Positions 45,101-58,207 of a stretch of 64,000 nucleotides of DNA are shown in pieces. The notes under the pieces were generated by a model, which made no database searches, was not told where the DNA came from, and was given only the letters and a program-made list of their open reading frames with translations. A program made the position numbers and the translations under genes. Position 1 is the first letter of the stretch, and each line of letters starts with the position of its first letter. The DNA lies in contig JAQFVV010006429.1 of NCBI GenBank assembly GCA_028023455.1, positions 1,387,508-1,451,507 of the forward strand. Direction: 5' to 3'. This DNA is from Epiperipatus broadwayi (Eukaryota > Onychophora > Udeonychophora > Euonychophora > Peripatidae).

Positions 45101-48100
45101 ATAAGATTAGGAAAACATTAATTTGTTGATGATATATAAATTTTATAATGGAATAATCTAATAATTTAGATAAGAATATATTTTAAAATAAAGTGTATGA
45201 ATGTATATTTCTTTATGTTTGCAATGATCGGTATCTAGTGGATGAAGAAGCCTACTGAATATGATGACCAGATAAAGGTTATTTTGGTAATAATAATGAC
45301 TATTAATAATTTATAATGTATATTTTTGTTTTCTTTAGATCATCTATGGATAGTAAGAATGAAGTGTAAAAGTTTTAATTATATCTAACGCATTTTCATA
45401 CAACATTTTAAAAAACATTATGAGATAGGATTGATTTGAAAATATGCATACAATGATTTTTTTATATATATTAGTGATATAATCCAACATAATAACAAAT
45501 AATTATGTGATTCTTTTAAAACTTTTCATGTTATTGGATATTCAAATATTGTCTAGTTAGATTGTATATGATTAAACATACAGAATGATGAAGTAGACAA
45601 ACTTTTCTTGTGGAACAGTGAAATTGTTTAATTATCAATGAATTTTATTTATTGTTTTGTAAATGCAGATAGTTATTTATCGATGTAAGATGTGGAAAAT
45701 CTTGAGAAATAATGTTGAGATAATGGCTTGGAAGTACTTAGTGAACAGGAAACCAAGATGATGTTTTTTAAGAAATAGGATATGATAAGGAATAGAAATA
45801 ATATTTAGTCTTTATGTGGATATCAGCATAGTTAACAAAGCCTTATGACTGGTACACATATTATTTGGACAGTGTTTTATATTTCTTTAAATGTTTGATG
45901 TTCTAATAAAGCTGAAGAAATAGCTTTAACATCGTTCATGTATTAGAGGTTATTAGACAGGTAAAGGTCATACCTCTTTCTTGTTAATGCACTGTGCCAT
46001 GATTTTTTGAGATATGTTATGAGTGATGCTCTAGCTTTCTTCCTTAAATCCTATACATCTGTTTCGCTATCTTTATTTTATGTAACTGCATCGTTTAGTA
46101 AGATATTTTGAAAAGAAATGGTAAATAATTTAGAACTTAGGTTATGCTATCGTTTTGTATAAGATTGGTTTATTTGCTTAGAAGGAATAGAATTTTATAA
46201 CTTAAAATTGAAGGTCCAATGTATCCTAAAGGAAAGAAAAGAATCATAGAATATATTTTTGAATTTATTTCAGAAATGAAATATAAATTTTGAAATAGAG
46301 TATCTAAACAAGATATTTTCTTTAAAATGTTAATTATTTTTGAATGCTTTATTATTATTTTTTTTGAGAAAAATAAGTATTGCATATTTTTAAAATACAA
46401 TAATATACAATAAATGTAAGGAATATGCATAGTATATTTTTTTGTTTATTGAATAACAGGAATATATTGATTATTATACTTACATCATACTAAAGTAAAG
46501 CTAAATAAGAATATATTATGATTAGTAAACATCGTGTGATAAAACACTAAAATCTAGTACTGAATTTTGGATGAATATTTTATGTAACATCTTTGACTTT
46601 GCAAGATGAAATTTTTTAATATTTTGAGAAATCCATACTCATTATAAAGTTAATTTTGTTTTTCAGTAGAATGTTTTTCTATGAATGTTTCTTTTAAAAA
46701 TAAGATAGTTTAATAATATTAATGATGAAATATTCTGCTAATAAGTAAATATATTTATAATAAGTTAACCATAATGAGAAACCAAATGGTAACATTTTTT
46801 TTATATTTTGTCTTAAGTCTAAAGAAAGATATAACTAAACTATAAATTATTTTTTATAACTCAGTAGATAAAATGTAAAGTATAAAATAAGGATATCCAT
46901 TGTAAATAGTGTACATAAATTGTTTATTTTATTTGTTGTTAATAAACTTTGTTAAAATTTGTTTTTCAAAATTTTTGTGTCTTGATTGTTTATTTCTCCA
47001 CTTCACTGCATGAAATCACGATATATTCATAACAATTGAAACAAAAATATAATTTTGCACAATAAGATAAACAGATAAGTATTTTAAGAAGTTTAAATAT
47101 TTTATTGGTATTCATTTAATTAAATAATCATAATTTTACATTGTTTTATTGGTCATAAATCAGTTATCACAATAGTATACTAAATTATATGCTATCAGTT
47201 GCCACACATACTTTTGTTTGTCAGATTATCATATGCTACCAGTAATTATTATATTATTACATGAAGATAAAAGATTATATAAAATTATTTTATTATTTTA
47301 TTATGGTAATAAAATTATAATAAAAGAAAAGATATCCAGTAGTAGTTAAACAATGAAGAATATTATTATTATTATTTATTATTATTAGTTTCAGTGTAGT
47401 AGATTATGACATAAAATCCCTTTTCATATTTTACAACCGTATTTTTAAATTAACTTAGAATAAACTTTATGAACCTGAGATTATTTTATTTGAGCTAGAT
47501 TATTACAAATAGGAGATTAAGATTTAATTATTAACTTAATCTTAGTGAGTAGAAGTTATTAAAGTCGTAAGAATACTATGAGTTTGTTATTTGAAATAGT
47601 AATAAGGGGGGATAGTGTTCTTATGCCATTGAGGTAGTATCCTGTGGGATATTTGCTCAATGTAATCTATCTTGTCACCTGTATTTTCACTTCAAGTCTC
47701 ATGAAAATATTAAATATTTATTTAATTTATTTTTATAAACTGAACCTTATTCGTATTTTAAATTTGAGCTAGTGAAACATTTTAATTTTAATGCTGAATA
47801 TTTTATTTATTAATTATTAACTGAGCTAGAAACCATTTTATTTTATATCATATACTATTCTGAAGTGAAGATATAAGTCGAGGTTAGAATATATATATAT
47901 AATATAATTTAGATGTGTCTGTATCTGTATAGTATACATATATAAATTAAAATTATAGTATAAATAAAATTTTATAAAAATAATAATGTAACTATTAATA
48001 ATAAATTGAGAGAGCACATTTATATACATGTTTTCTTTGTGTATTCACTGATTTGCATTCTCAAAAAATAAAAATAATAACAAATTTATTATACTGTATC

Positions 48101-48425
48101 TTTCTTTTTTAAAATAAAATGATTTTTATACTTTTATCACAATGAAGTATCCCCCAAATATTTTTTTCTTCAAGATTTTTTTTTTCAAGAAAAATGAAAT
48201 TGCAGTCTTATTGTGAGAAAATTATGGCCTCTCAAGTTGTTTTACTCTTTTCAATGTAAGTTAATGAAACATTATTAATAAGTGGAACCACGTACAACAC
48301 ACTGAGATGGAAAAATGGTTCCTGCTATATTATAGAAAATATTAAATTCTTGTTTGTTTATACTTGTTTTTGGATAATGCATAACTAAAGTAGTGTATAA
48401 TGATATTGTGTTAGTCCAATTTTTT
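42141..48425. other. Long AT-rich stretch, no gene recognised
   Basis: Over 6 kb without a recognisable domain, LTR pair or ribozyme. Short frames such as 46170-46430 (minus) and 47838-48029 (minus) are composition artefacts as far as I can tell. An (ATT)n run lies near 47362-47390 and a TA run near 47890-47905. The segment 45.7-46.2 kb gives a broken hydrophobic translation that I could not assign. Confidence 0.45.
43900..43960 (+). promoter_or_regulatory. Possible promoter: CCAAT and TATA boxes
   Basis: CCAATCAAATG at 43900-43910 and CTATAAATA at 43926-43934 are about 25 bp apart, followed by a less AT-rich stretch (GCATGGAGGTATCAGAGGAG). Spacing resembles an RNA polymerase II promoter of a compact gene or LTR. 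No transcript or coding region follows that I can recognise, so this may be chance. Confidence 0.2.
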
Positions 48426-48429
48426 ACCA

Positions 48430-48780
48430 AAAAAGGAGGGATGATCTAACTATGGTGAGGACTAGGTCTTTGGGTAGGATGCCATGAATGATGCAATGAA
48501 ATACCTAATCATGTCTACCTCCAATGGGCTAGCTCTAAGTTTACACATTAAATCTAGACATAATTTAGGCTAGTGTATCCAGACTTCACCCCTCTTTCAG
48601 ATTTCACACATGCCTCATAATTCAAACCCAGAGAAAATGTTGCACTCAGATCTCTTCAGTGATGGATTTATCTTAGATAGCAATTACAATACCTTTATAT
48701 AGGTTCAAATCTCATTTAACCATATTATTATATTGTAATGTAAAAGAAGGTGGGTGTATGTATGCACATATGTATTGTAA
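48430..48780 (-). repeat. Left LTR-like repeat
   Basis: Pairs with 51290-51655; substitutions and indels are frequent, giving an old pair. Exact ends are not visible. Confidence 0.65.
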
Positions 48781-49764
48781 TGGTATGAAAAGTAGAGCTG
48801 CTTTAATCTAACCTAGAGATGCAGGTAGAAGGGGTTTGAACCTCATTTACTCCCCCAGATTGCTATTAAATGACTTACTCCCCAAATCTCACTAGAATTT
48901 ATTCTTAATGTATGTCCAGTGGCCAGGGTGAGATAAGACCACAAATGAATTTTAACAAGTAGATATATATAATGACCAGATTTATATATGTGTGTCACAC
49001 AAAGAAAAAACAAACAATACTACAGAGTTTTAATGACAGTGAATGACAGACAAAAGAAACTTTTATTAGTTATTCTAGCAAGATTCTACAAAGTTTCACT
49101 GATTGAGCTGCAGGAAATTACCCTACAACTATATACAGATATGTACAAAAAATCCCTTCTTTTGCAATGATAATGAATAGACAAAAATATAATAATTTTT
49201 TTAAAGTAAAATATTTCCAGCCAATGGATGGGTTACATAAAATTCAAGAGAGAGAGAGACATAATTCATTTTCTCTATGGATAAAGCATAAGGTAATAAA
49301 TAAATGGTTAAACTCAACTAAACACTTTTGGACATATTTAAATTACAACCCTCTACTAATGACTAAAGAAAATTAAATAGTGACCCCAATGGAAATTTCC
49401 AGCTTTGATTGAAACATTTCAATAATATTTTGAGAAAAAAATTTCAAAGTAAATATAAATATGCAATATTGTACAATAAATTTATTTTCTCTTCACTAGT
49501 GAAAATTGTAATTATAAATATGTGACTTTTTTGCATGCATTAGTGAAGCTATAATTATTCTTAAAATAATGTGTAATAGGTCTTCTTAGCACTTCAAGAT
49601 TTAATGTTTGAATCTCATAGTCGTAGCTTTGTGAATGAATACTGTTGTTATTTATTGTACACATATGCAAATGAGTTTGAATATTTAATTAGTCCATTGT
49701 TTAGAGAGACCAAGTGATATCATAATGTGAGCTAAGTCCCAAGACATGAAAAATAACCAAGAGG

Positions 49765-50199
49765 CTAATACAAGACTGGATAGCATTCCATCTCCAAGTA
49801 GACTTGGTTAGAAAAAAATGAAATCCATTCCCTAACTGCATCACATGTTTTAGTTACATTACCCACCAGTTTCTTGAGAATGGCCCAGTCTAGGATGGTT
49901 TCAGTCACAGTTGAGGCTATATTATCCTCAAGTTGCTTAAAGTGATGGTCAAAGGCTCTTAGTGTCCTACCTTGCAACTCTGCTTCAAGATTCTTTGCAT
50001 TGGAGAGTTGGTTCATCCTTGAGTGCACATTTTTGAACTCCTTTTGGACTTTTTCTTGTAGCCTTTCCTGTTCAACATGAATCTTGTCTTTGAAAACCTG
50101 TTGACTTTTATGTATTTCATCACATTTGACATTTAATTGCACAATGATGCTATACTTGAATTCTTCAAACCATATCTGGCATTTTAACATTTTTATCAA
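49765..50199 (-). pseudogene. Coiled-coil part of a gag-like protein
   Basis: 144 residues with charged heptad-type stretches, e.g. KDKIHVEQERLQEKVQKEFK and VHSRMNQLSNAKNLEAELQG. No zinc knuckle. It lies downstream of the block at 50344-50712 on the same strand and is probably the same protein in another frame. Assignment to gag rests on position between LTR-like repeats and on the coiled-coil style common in invertebrate LTR-element gags. Confidence 0.4.
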
Positions 50200-50343
50200 T
50201 TTCCTTCTTTAAGTTGCCAAGTATTTGTTTAATCTCAGAGTTGTCTCTCTAAACACTATCCAAATTGATGGGACAATTGCTCCATATCTGTAGACAGTCT
50301 AGTCTCTATTTTTTTCATATTTATTTTTAGATCTGATCTAAGT

Positions 50344-50712
50344 CTATCTATGTTCACTTTCAACTTTTCTTCCATGTTGGGCCATCCTGCTACTAAATTC
50401 ATCTTTCATCTCAATTTTCATATTATTCATGTTTTCTTTCATTTCTCCTTTCATATTCTGCATGTCTTCCTTCATGCTACTGATGCTACTATTCCCATTA
50501 TCCAACTTTGCTTTCATGCTGTACATATTGCTGTTCAGGCTGTTTATCTCTGCTTTCATGTTCATGAACATATAGGGTATTTGTTCCATCATTGTCATCT
50601 CTCCAGTACGCAATGTTATTTTGCTTCCAAATGCCTGGGCCATTTCCTCATTGAGTGTTCCTTGAGCCCTTGTGCTTGAAAAAATATCTGAGTTGCAGCC
50701 TATGCCTGTCAA
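50344..50712 (-). pseudogene. Gag-like N-terminal coiled coil with M-K repeats
   Basis: 122 residues. Residues 50-110 are built from degenerate repeats of the form SMK.. / NMK.EM: MKEDMQNMKGEMKENMNNMK followed by IEMKDEFSSRMAQHG. Such repeats are seen in gag proteins of some invertebrate gypsy-type elements. A stop lies directly upstream (GSLLV...SNLI region is in another frame). No catalytic motif. Confidence 0.45.
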
Positions 50713-51289
50713 GAGTGATCAAGTTTGAGCATAGACCCCTGAGTATTTGGACCAGTAAAGACCCTTATCCAATACTACTAACATCATTTTTCATTTCACT
50801 GTTGCTAATATCTTGTATTACATGTTCCATATTTTTGCTTAGTATCATTAAAAAAATTTTCTCAATATTTGAGTATAATGCTATCTACTTTTTAAAATAT
50901 AAATAGAGCTATGTCATAGAACCTTGTGCTATCTCTTTACCATTTAGTGCATACGCATTTTTATGTTGGTGTGTGTATTATTTTTAATGCCTAGCATTTA
51001 GCCTGTCTGTTTACATACCGAACTCACCTGCTTTAATTTATTTTTGTTAATTAATTATTTATTCATGGTCTCAGTTTATCATCCCATTGCCATCAATCAA
51101 TTCATATACCTAGGCAAATTCATAAAAGTGAATAAGTTCCAAAAAAATTTTTTAATATACCAGTACAATTGCTGGACATCCTTGGAAACTTATGTTTCAG
51201 GCCCCTAAAGTCTGGGTGCCATAAATGTGATGGGATCTATGATATATCATACATTGAGTGCCATAAATGTGACAGTTCAGGTTTTCCAC

Positions 51290-51655
51290 AAGAAGAGGGG
51301 AAATGCATCTAAGTATGGTCAGACTAAGAGTCTTTGACTAGGATTCCATGAATGATGCAATGAAGTATTTAACCAATCACCATGTCTATCTTCAATGGCC
51401 TACCTATAAGTTTACACATTAAATCTAGTTATAATTTAGACTATCTCATCAAGACTTCACTCTTCTTTTGGATTCCACACATGCCTCAGAATTTAAACCC
51501 AGGGAGAATTTTGCACTCAACTCTCTTCATCAATGAATTTATCTTAGATAGCAATTACAATACCTTTATATGGGTTCCAATCAAGTAAAGGACCCATTTA
51601 ACCATATTACTATATTATAATGTAAAAGGTGGGTGTATGTAATCACATATGTATG
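51290..51655 (-). repeat. Right LTR-like repeat
   Basis: Partner of 48430-48780. In element orientation it is the 5' copy. Confidence 0.65.
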
Positions 51656-53392
51656 GTTATGAATTGATGAATGAATGGATAAATAACTTTGATAAACTAG
51701 AGACCATTTAATAAAAATTAAATTAACAATGTTTATTTATAAACAAAATAAAAATTGAAAAACTTTTTTAACAAAAAATGGTTATATACATGTGTGTGTG
51801 TCAATTACGTATCCTTACCACATTAACATTTAAATACATTTATTAATCCAACACTTTTCATGATACATTTACATAATGGCACTATCTATTTAGAAAGCAG
51901 ACAAGAGTAATGAAAAGAAAAATTATAATTTAATGTTACAGTGATTGCAAAGCTAACTAAGTATTTCACAAGATTATATGTTGGTGTGTGCAATAGCTTA
52001 ATGGTTTAATTTCAACAGTAGCTTCATGGTTTAATTTCAACAGTAGAGGTTCCATCCACTTTGAGGATTCCCCTTAATTATATACTAGTTTGATAGAAAA
52101 GAACATTCATGCAAGAATATTAGTCATTTATACTGAATAAGCAAATATAAACAATCATTAGTTAACAAAAAATAAACAAATAAACTAGACAAACTCTATC
52201 CTGTAGCAAGTGCATGTTTTTAATATGAAAAATTAAATAAATCTTCTCATTATTCCATATGGTAGTAAGGATTATGGCGATACCTAATGCCTATTATCTA
52301 AACTTTATTTAATAAAATAAAAAAAAATGTCTAACTTAACAACCTTCCTCCTTGCCTTTCTTGACTTTAAATAAATAAAATACAGAGTTCTACAAACTTA
52401 TATGTAAAATAAATAAAAAATTACACAACAAATTAAGATTTTCTTAAAGTTATGTTGCATAATGTTCGTGGATTAGGCAACTAACATCTCTGATAGATAC
52501 AGTTCATCATTGCTCTGGTCATACTTCTGTGGAAAGTCACACATTACTTATGAGGACTTCTTGGCAATGTATTTGGAATGATGTTATTTGCATCTTCTGT
52601 TGTGTTTTCATTGTATCTATCGGGATGTTTACAACAAGGCATTTGATGTTTCAGCAGGCATTACACAATTGAATATTAAACCATCACCCTTCCTAACATC
52701 AGGGCTGATAACACTTTGGCACTATTGAATTAGATGTAGTTCATTGTTTTGCAGCTCATAAACAATTAATTTTTTTTAATTCAGTGTTTGGTATTTAACA
52801 TTTTTTATAAAAACAGAATTATTCCATCATTTAAATATAACTATGCTGATGACATTCTATTTTATTTTATTTGTATTTGAAGAATAGTGTGGGGGGGTTT
52901 AAATGTCTATTTAAATTAACTCAGTTATTTTATCCAAATACATGAATCTATTAGAATTCTTTCTGTTTAAATATCAGCTGCAGTATCTTGTAATTAACAT
53001 TACAATGATCAAATGAATAATTTGGTGTGTTCGCATAAGCCATTCATGTATTCTTAGGTTCGGACATTTGATTTTCTGGTGTTGTTGTTATACAGTTTTT
53101 GCATTCTTTGAAAATAGTAAAAGATGACAGAAATGAACTGAGTTAGTTTTTATGCTGGACTTGGCTTCTGTTGACTAGTATACTTGCATTTTATTTTATT
53201 TTTCATCACTGTGTAAACCATATTGTTGTGTGTATTATATTGATTGTAAGTAAAATAAAATTACATAGTAGGATTCATCTTCCACATATGGTTACCTCAT
53301 AACTGGTTTGATATAAGATCATTACCATGTTTATTTACTCTAAGTCTTATATAATGATGTACAATACATTGACCTTGAATTCATTGTTTGCA
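51656..53392. other. AT-rich stretch, no gene; one 25-bp tandem repeat
   Basis: AGCTTAATGGTTTAATTTCA (51995) recurs with one change at 52020, forming a 25-bp tandem pair. A GGTTCCATCC motif 4 bp later vaguely resembles a pol III box B. The region 52.33-52.75 kb is less AT-rich but unassigned. Confidence 0.45.
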
Positions 53393-53413
53393 TATATATA
53401 TATATATATATAA
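53393..53413. repeat. (TA)n run left of the 53-58 kb LTR element
   Basis: It ends two or three bases before the LTR start; another (AT)n run follows the right LTR at 58469-58481. Confidence 0.85.
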
Positions 53414-53415
53414 AT

Positions 53416-55588
53416 TGTAATGAGCACAGATGACGTTACACTTTTTTTTATTATTAAACATTAAAATAAAAAGTTTGCATTTAAATTTTTTTTTTTAAGA
53501 CAGAAAACTTGAAAATAAATTCTACCTTAAACTCGTACATATATAAATCATACAGAGGAGAAAAATTATTAAAATAAAACTTTATTAAAGAAAAAGTATT
53601 TTAAAACTAAATGTTAAAAAGATTTGGAGATAAAATTATATCTTTAAATTTATCTTTAAATATATCTTTGGATTTGGAAAACAGGTTAATTAATGTTATG
53701 AAAATGATTATTTTAATTAGTCCAAGTGAATAAGCCCTTGGGCATTTAAATGTATAAACAACGGTCAGATAGGAAAACAATAGAAACTTTTAGCACATAA
53801 AAAGAAATCCCTATTGGAATCGGACCTCAGCGAAAAGACCACCATCATCGTTGATGTAATGCTGAGTCACTCCTCAAGATTAATATAAAAGGAAAAGTTA
53901 GTTATTATGATGTGACTATATGTGTTAGTGCGGAGTTGAAGGAGAAGGGATTGAAAAGACGCACTCTTCAATCCCTTCAGTTTGTTTAAAAAAAAGAAAT
54001 GACATCGTTTTCTGCATTAAGGACCAGCTCAAGTAAAGACCTCCGGATAAATAAAAACAATGGCTAACAGGATACTAATATCTTCAGTATGGCATGGGAA
54101 TTCCCATTCAAATTCCAAACGGCATGCAATGAATAAAGAGGAACGTTGAAAAAAAAATCGTAAGAACTTTAAAAACATTTTGAAACACTATGAACATTAA
54201 ATTAAAAACTTTCCATATTTAAAATAATTAAGAAATAGAATCCTATCTGACCAATGTTATTTATTAATTAGTTATAATTTCATTTAATATATTTCTTTTG
54301 TAAAATCATTTCCATTTATTTATTTATTTGTTCTTTAAGTTTTATTATGATTTCTGGTTTTCATTAAACTAGTTATATAAATATTAAACTTAACTCAGGC
54401 GTGAATGGCTATATAGATTTGTAAAGTTATATTAGGGGAGGGTAATCTTAGGTTATTCATTTCGTAGTTGAATTAGGTCAATGGATTTGGATATATTGGT
54501 GTAATTAGTAGATGTAGTATGAGATTCGCTATGGACAGAATCGCTATTATATGCCGCACACTTCCATTTTACCTATGGAAGGGATTATAAGATGTAGAAT
54601 GCTGTTCCTTTCGATGGAGTTTTTTTATTGCTCTTCTTGTCTGATAGATGTAATATTCCTATCTGACAAGAAGCAGTTTCTTCTCTTAACCTAATTGTGC
54701 TGCGTATTCGTATTATGTTGAACACATCGATATATCAGATGGATTGAAGTTTGGTTTTACTGTGAACCTTTGGTCTAAGGTTAAACAAGGATTGAATATT
54801 TTCTTTAAAATGCAAATCTATGTAGTATATTCATACTCTACACTCTAAATAAAGATGCATTAAATTTAAGTTGGGTATAGACACTTGCATGGGTTCGTTA
54901 CCGGTTGATTATGTTTTTGGTTTTCATATTCAATCAAAATATATATAGACATTCGGTAAATACTGATACCTTATGGTGAGTATCTAAAATGGATTTATTC
55001 GGATGTCTTTTAAGTTATTGGTGATAATGCAAGCATCTTATGGTGAATGCTATTGGGTTACTTATAAATTTCCCTCTGCAATTGACGGTATCAATGATTT
55101 TGTATTTTGATCATTTATGTTTATTTGAAATGTTTTTGACTGTGGAATCTATGTAACCGATCTATACTCAACATTTTTAAACAAATCTGTGCAAACTAAT
55201 AATAGTATAAAATTTAAAATGTAAATTATAAATCTAAAATAAAAGTTAAAAATAAAGTTAAATGTTAAAGTAAACATATTAAAATAAAAATGTTAAATTA
55301 TATATATATATATATGTGCATAAATAAATTTTTGTATGTTAATTACTGGCAGTGGCTTATTTTATTTATTTTTTAATATTGAAATATAATTAGATAAGAT
55401 ATTATATTATTAAATCTCTGCTACTCCCTGAGCTAGTGACTTGGGCTAACGACCGGAATCAAAATTAAAAAAAAAATTTTTATTTTGACTTATGTATCTG
55501 CATACTTTATAAATTTTTCTAGGTTCAAATGCCTAGATGGCGCCCTGTAGAGCAGATGATGGTAAGCTCCATTATCCGGATCGTTACA
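53416..55588 (+). repeat. Left (5') LTR, 2173 bp
   Basis: TG...CA ends. It has TATAAAAG at 53884-53891, and about 55 bp further a hairpin GAAGGGATTGA/TCAATCCCTTC (53944-53978) that is unchanged in the other LTR; another hairpin of two 15-base arms lies at 54633-54673. An ORF is not evident. Confidence 0.9.
53884..53891 (+). promoter_or_regulatory. TATA box of the LTR promoter
   Basis: TATAAAAG, conserved at the matching place in the right LTR (56753-56760). It would direct the element's genomic RNA. Confidence 0.45.
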
Positions 55589-56306
55589 ACTGGCCACCCA
55601 ACCTGGACCGATCTATTAATAAAAACCAGGGCCCTGAGTAAATTTCTTTTTTTAAAATGAAATATTTTTATCTGTTACATAAAGTCGTATACTTTAAATT
55701 TTATAAAAGCGCTGCCAGAAAGAAATTGCACATATATGAAACACGAGAAAGTATAAATAATTTTAAATTGTACTTGTTAAAAAAAAAGAGAGAAAGCAAA
55801 AGGTTGAAATTGATATGTTTTTTTGTTGATATATATTATGCTTTTATGTGTATAGGCACACACAGCCACATATGTTTATGATGGTAAATGTGGTACCTCA
55901 CGATGAGTACCATTGGGAATTTACTTCAGTGTAATCCTATTTAAGCATTTTAATCAGTCATAAATAAGTTGGTGGTATTTATAATTGTGCTGTAAATATA
56001 CACATATAAATCCATTATCTTCCTTAAAACATATTTACCTCAGTGCAACCTTTCTTAAATAAATAATTTAAATAATTCATTTGTCATGCCGTGTGTAAAA
56101 ATAAAATGTATAAAAAAAAATAGAACTCTTGTGGGGAGGAGGCGTAGATGTAAATGGTCCTTAGGAAAGCGATAGTAAACATTTTTTTTATATATATAGT
56201 CTTTATACTAACCGAATGTTTGTAAATTTTGTAAATCGTGTACCGTAATTACTAACCCTAAGTAAAATATTTTTTTTGTTCATTTTTTTAAGCAAGTTTA
56301 CTGATA
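55589..56306 (+). other. Interior of the LARD-like element: primer site, non-coding
   Basis: Primer-binding-site-like TGGCCACCCAACCTGGACC starts at 55591. The only longer frame (55657-55881, 74 residues, lysine-rich, no motif) is not a recognisable gag. A purine run GGGGAGGAGG (56132-56141) is the best polypurine candidate but lies 165 bp before the right LTR, too far for a normal one. Confidence 0.6.
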
Positions 56307-58168
56307 TGTAACGAGCACAGACGATGTTACATTATTTTTTATTATTATTAAACATTAAAATAAAAAGTTCGCATTAATTGAAAATAAATTCTACCTTAAA
56401 CTCGTACATATATAAATCATACAGAGGAGAAAAATTATTAAAATAAAACTTTATTAAAGAAAAGGTATTTTAAAACTAAATGTTAAAAAGATTTGGAGAT
56501 AAAATTATATCTTTAAATTTATCTTTAAATATATCTTTGGATTTGGAAAACAGGTTAATTAATGTTATGGAAATGATTATTTTAATTAGTCCAAGTGAAT
56601 AAGCCATTGGGCATTTAAATGTATAAACAATGGTCAGATAGGAAAACAATAGAAACTTTTAGCAAATAAAAAGAAATCCCTATTGGAATCGGACCTCAGT
56701 GAAAAGACCACCATCATCGATGACCTAATGTTGAGTCAATCCTCAAGAGTAATATAAAAGGAAAAGTTAGTTATTATGATGTGACTATATGTGTTAGTGC
56801 AGAGTTGAAGGAGAAGGGATTGAAAAGACGCACTCTTCAATCCCTTCAGTTTGTTAAAAAAAAAGAAATGACATCGTTTTCTACATTAAGGACCAGCTCA
56901 AGTAAAGACCTCCAGATAAATAAAAACAACGGCTAATGGGATACCAATATCTTCAGTATGGCATGGAAATTCCTGTTCAAATTCCAAACGGCATGCAATG
57001 AATAAAGAGGAACGTTGAAAAAAAAATTGTAAGAACTTTAAAAACATTTTGAAACACTATGAACATTAAATTAAAAACTTTCCCTATTTAAAATAATTAA
57101 AAAATAGAATCCTATCTGACCAACATTATTTATTAATTAGTTATAATTTCATTTAATGTATTTCTTTTGTAAAATCATTTCCATTTATTTATTTATTTGT
57201 TCTTTAAGTTTTATTATGATTTCTGGTTTTCATTAAACTAGTTATATAAATATTAAACTTAAGTCAGGCGTGAATGGCTATATAGATTTCTAAAGTTATA
57301 TTAGGGGAGGGTAATCTTAGGTTATTCATTTCGTAGTTGAATTAGGTCAATGGATTGGATATATTGGTGTAATTAATAAATGTAGTACGAGATTCGCTAT
57401 GGGCAGAATCGCTATTATATGCTGCACACTTCCATTTTGCTTATGGAAGGGATTATAAGATGTAGAATGCTGTTCCTTTCGATGGAGGTTTTTTTTATTG
57501 CTCTTCTTGTCTGATAGATGTAAGATTCTTATCTGATGAGAAGCAGTTTTTCTCTTAACCTAATTGTGCTGCCGTATTTGTATTACATTGAACACATCGA
57601 TATATCAGATGGATTGAAGTTTGGTTTGACTGTGAACCTTTGGCCTAAGGTTAAACAAGGATTGAATATTTTCTTTCAGATGCAAATCTATGTAGTATAT
57701 TCATACTCTACACTCTAAATAAAGATGCATTAAATTTAAGTTGGGTATAGATGCTTGCATGGGTTCGTTACCGGTTGATTATGTTTTTGGTTTTCATATT
57801 CGATCAAAATATATATAGACATTCGGTAAATACTGATACCTCATGGTGAGTATCTAAAATGGATTTATTCGGATGTCTTTTAAGTTATTGGTGTTAATGC
57901 AAGCATCTTATGGTGAATGCTATTGGGTTACTTATAAATTTCCCTCTGCAATTGACGATATCAATGATTTTGTATTTTGATCGTTTATGTTTATTTGAAA
58001 TGTTTTGACCATGGAATCTATGTAACTGATCTATACTCAACATTTTTAAAGAAATCTGTGTGAACTAATAATAGTATAAAATTTAAAATGTAAATTAAAA
58101 ATCTAAAATAAAAGTTAAAAATAAAGTTAAATGTTAAAGTAAACATATTAAAATAAAAATGTTAAATG

Positions 58169-58207
<39 letters not shown>

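Larger units (their letters stand above)
48430..51655 (-). mobile_element. Decayed LTR retrotransposon with gag-like relics only
   Basis: Diverged direct repeats (48430-48780 and 51290-51655) share blocks such as CCATGAATGATGCAATGAA, TTTACACATTAAATCTAG and ATTTATCTTAGATAGCAATT. Between them on the minus strand are two open blocks with coiled-coil character (50344-50712 and 49765-50199) and no protease, RT or integrase. The gag lies nearer the right repeat, fitting a minus-strand element with its 5' LTR on the right. Near the inner edge of the right repeat, reverse-strand TTTATGGCAC motifs occur twice (about 51213-51222 and 51261-51270), resembling a primer site. Loss of all pol suggests deletion, or a non-autonomous form. 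Confidence 0.65.

Noticed and set aside
48790-48860. Possible tRNA pseudogene (GGGGTTTGAACCTC)
   Set aside because: A T-arm-like word only; acceptor, D and anticodon stems cannot be assembled convincingly.
48840-48900. Minus-strand TCTGGGGGAGTAA similar to the 3' side of the second hammerhead family
   Set aside because: It is part of a short direct repeat and has no CTGANGA or GAAA nearby.
50350-50679. Plus-strand frame of 109 residues rich in F and H
   Set aside because: It is the antisense of the gag-like coiled coil, and its periodic composition is explained by the ATG/AAG-rich repeats on the other strand.
51990-52060. tRNA-like or SINE head (TAGCTTAATGGTTTA and GGTTCCATCC)
   Set aside because: Box A and B-like words are present but the spacing is altered by a 25-bp tandem duplication and no cloverleaf forms.
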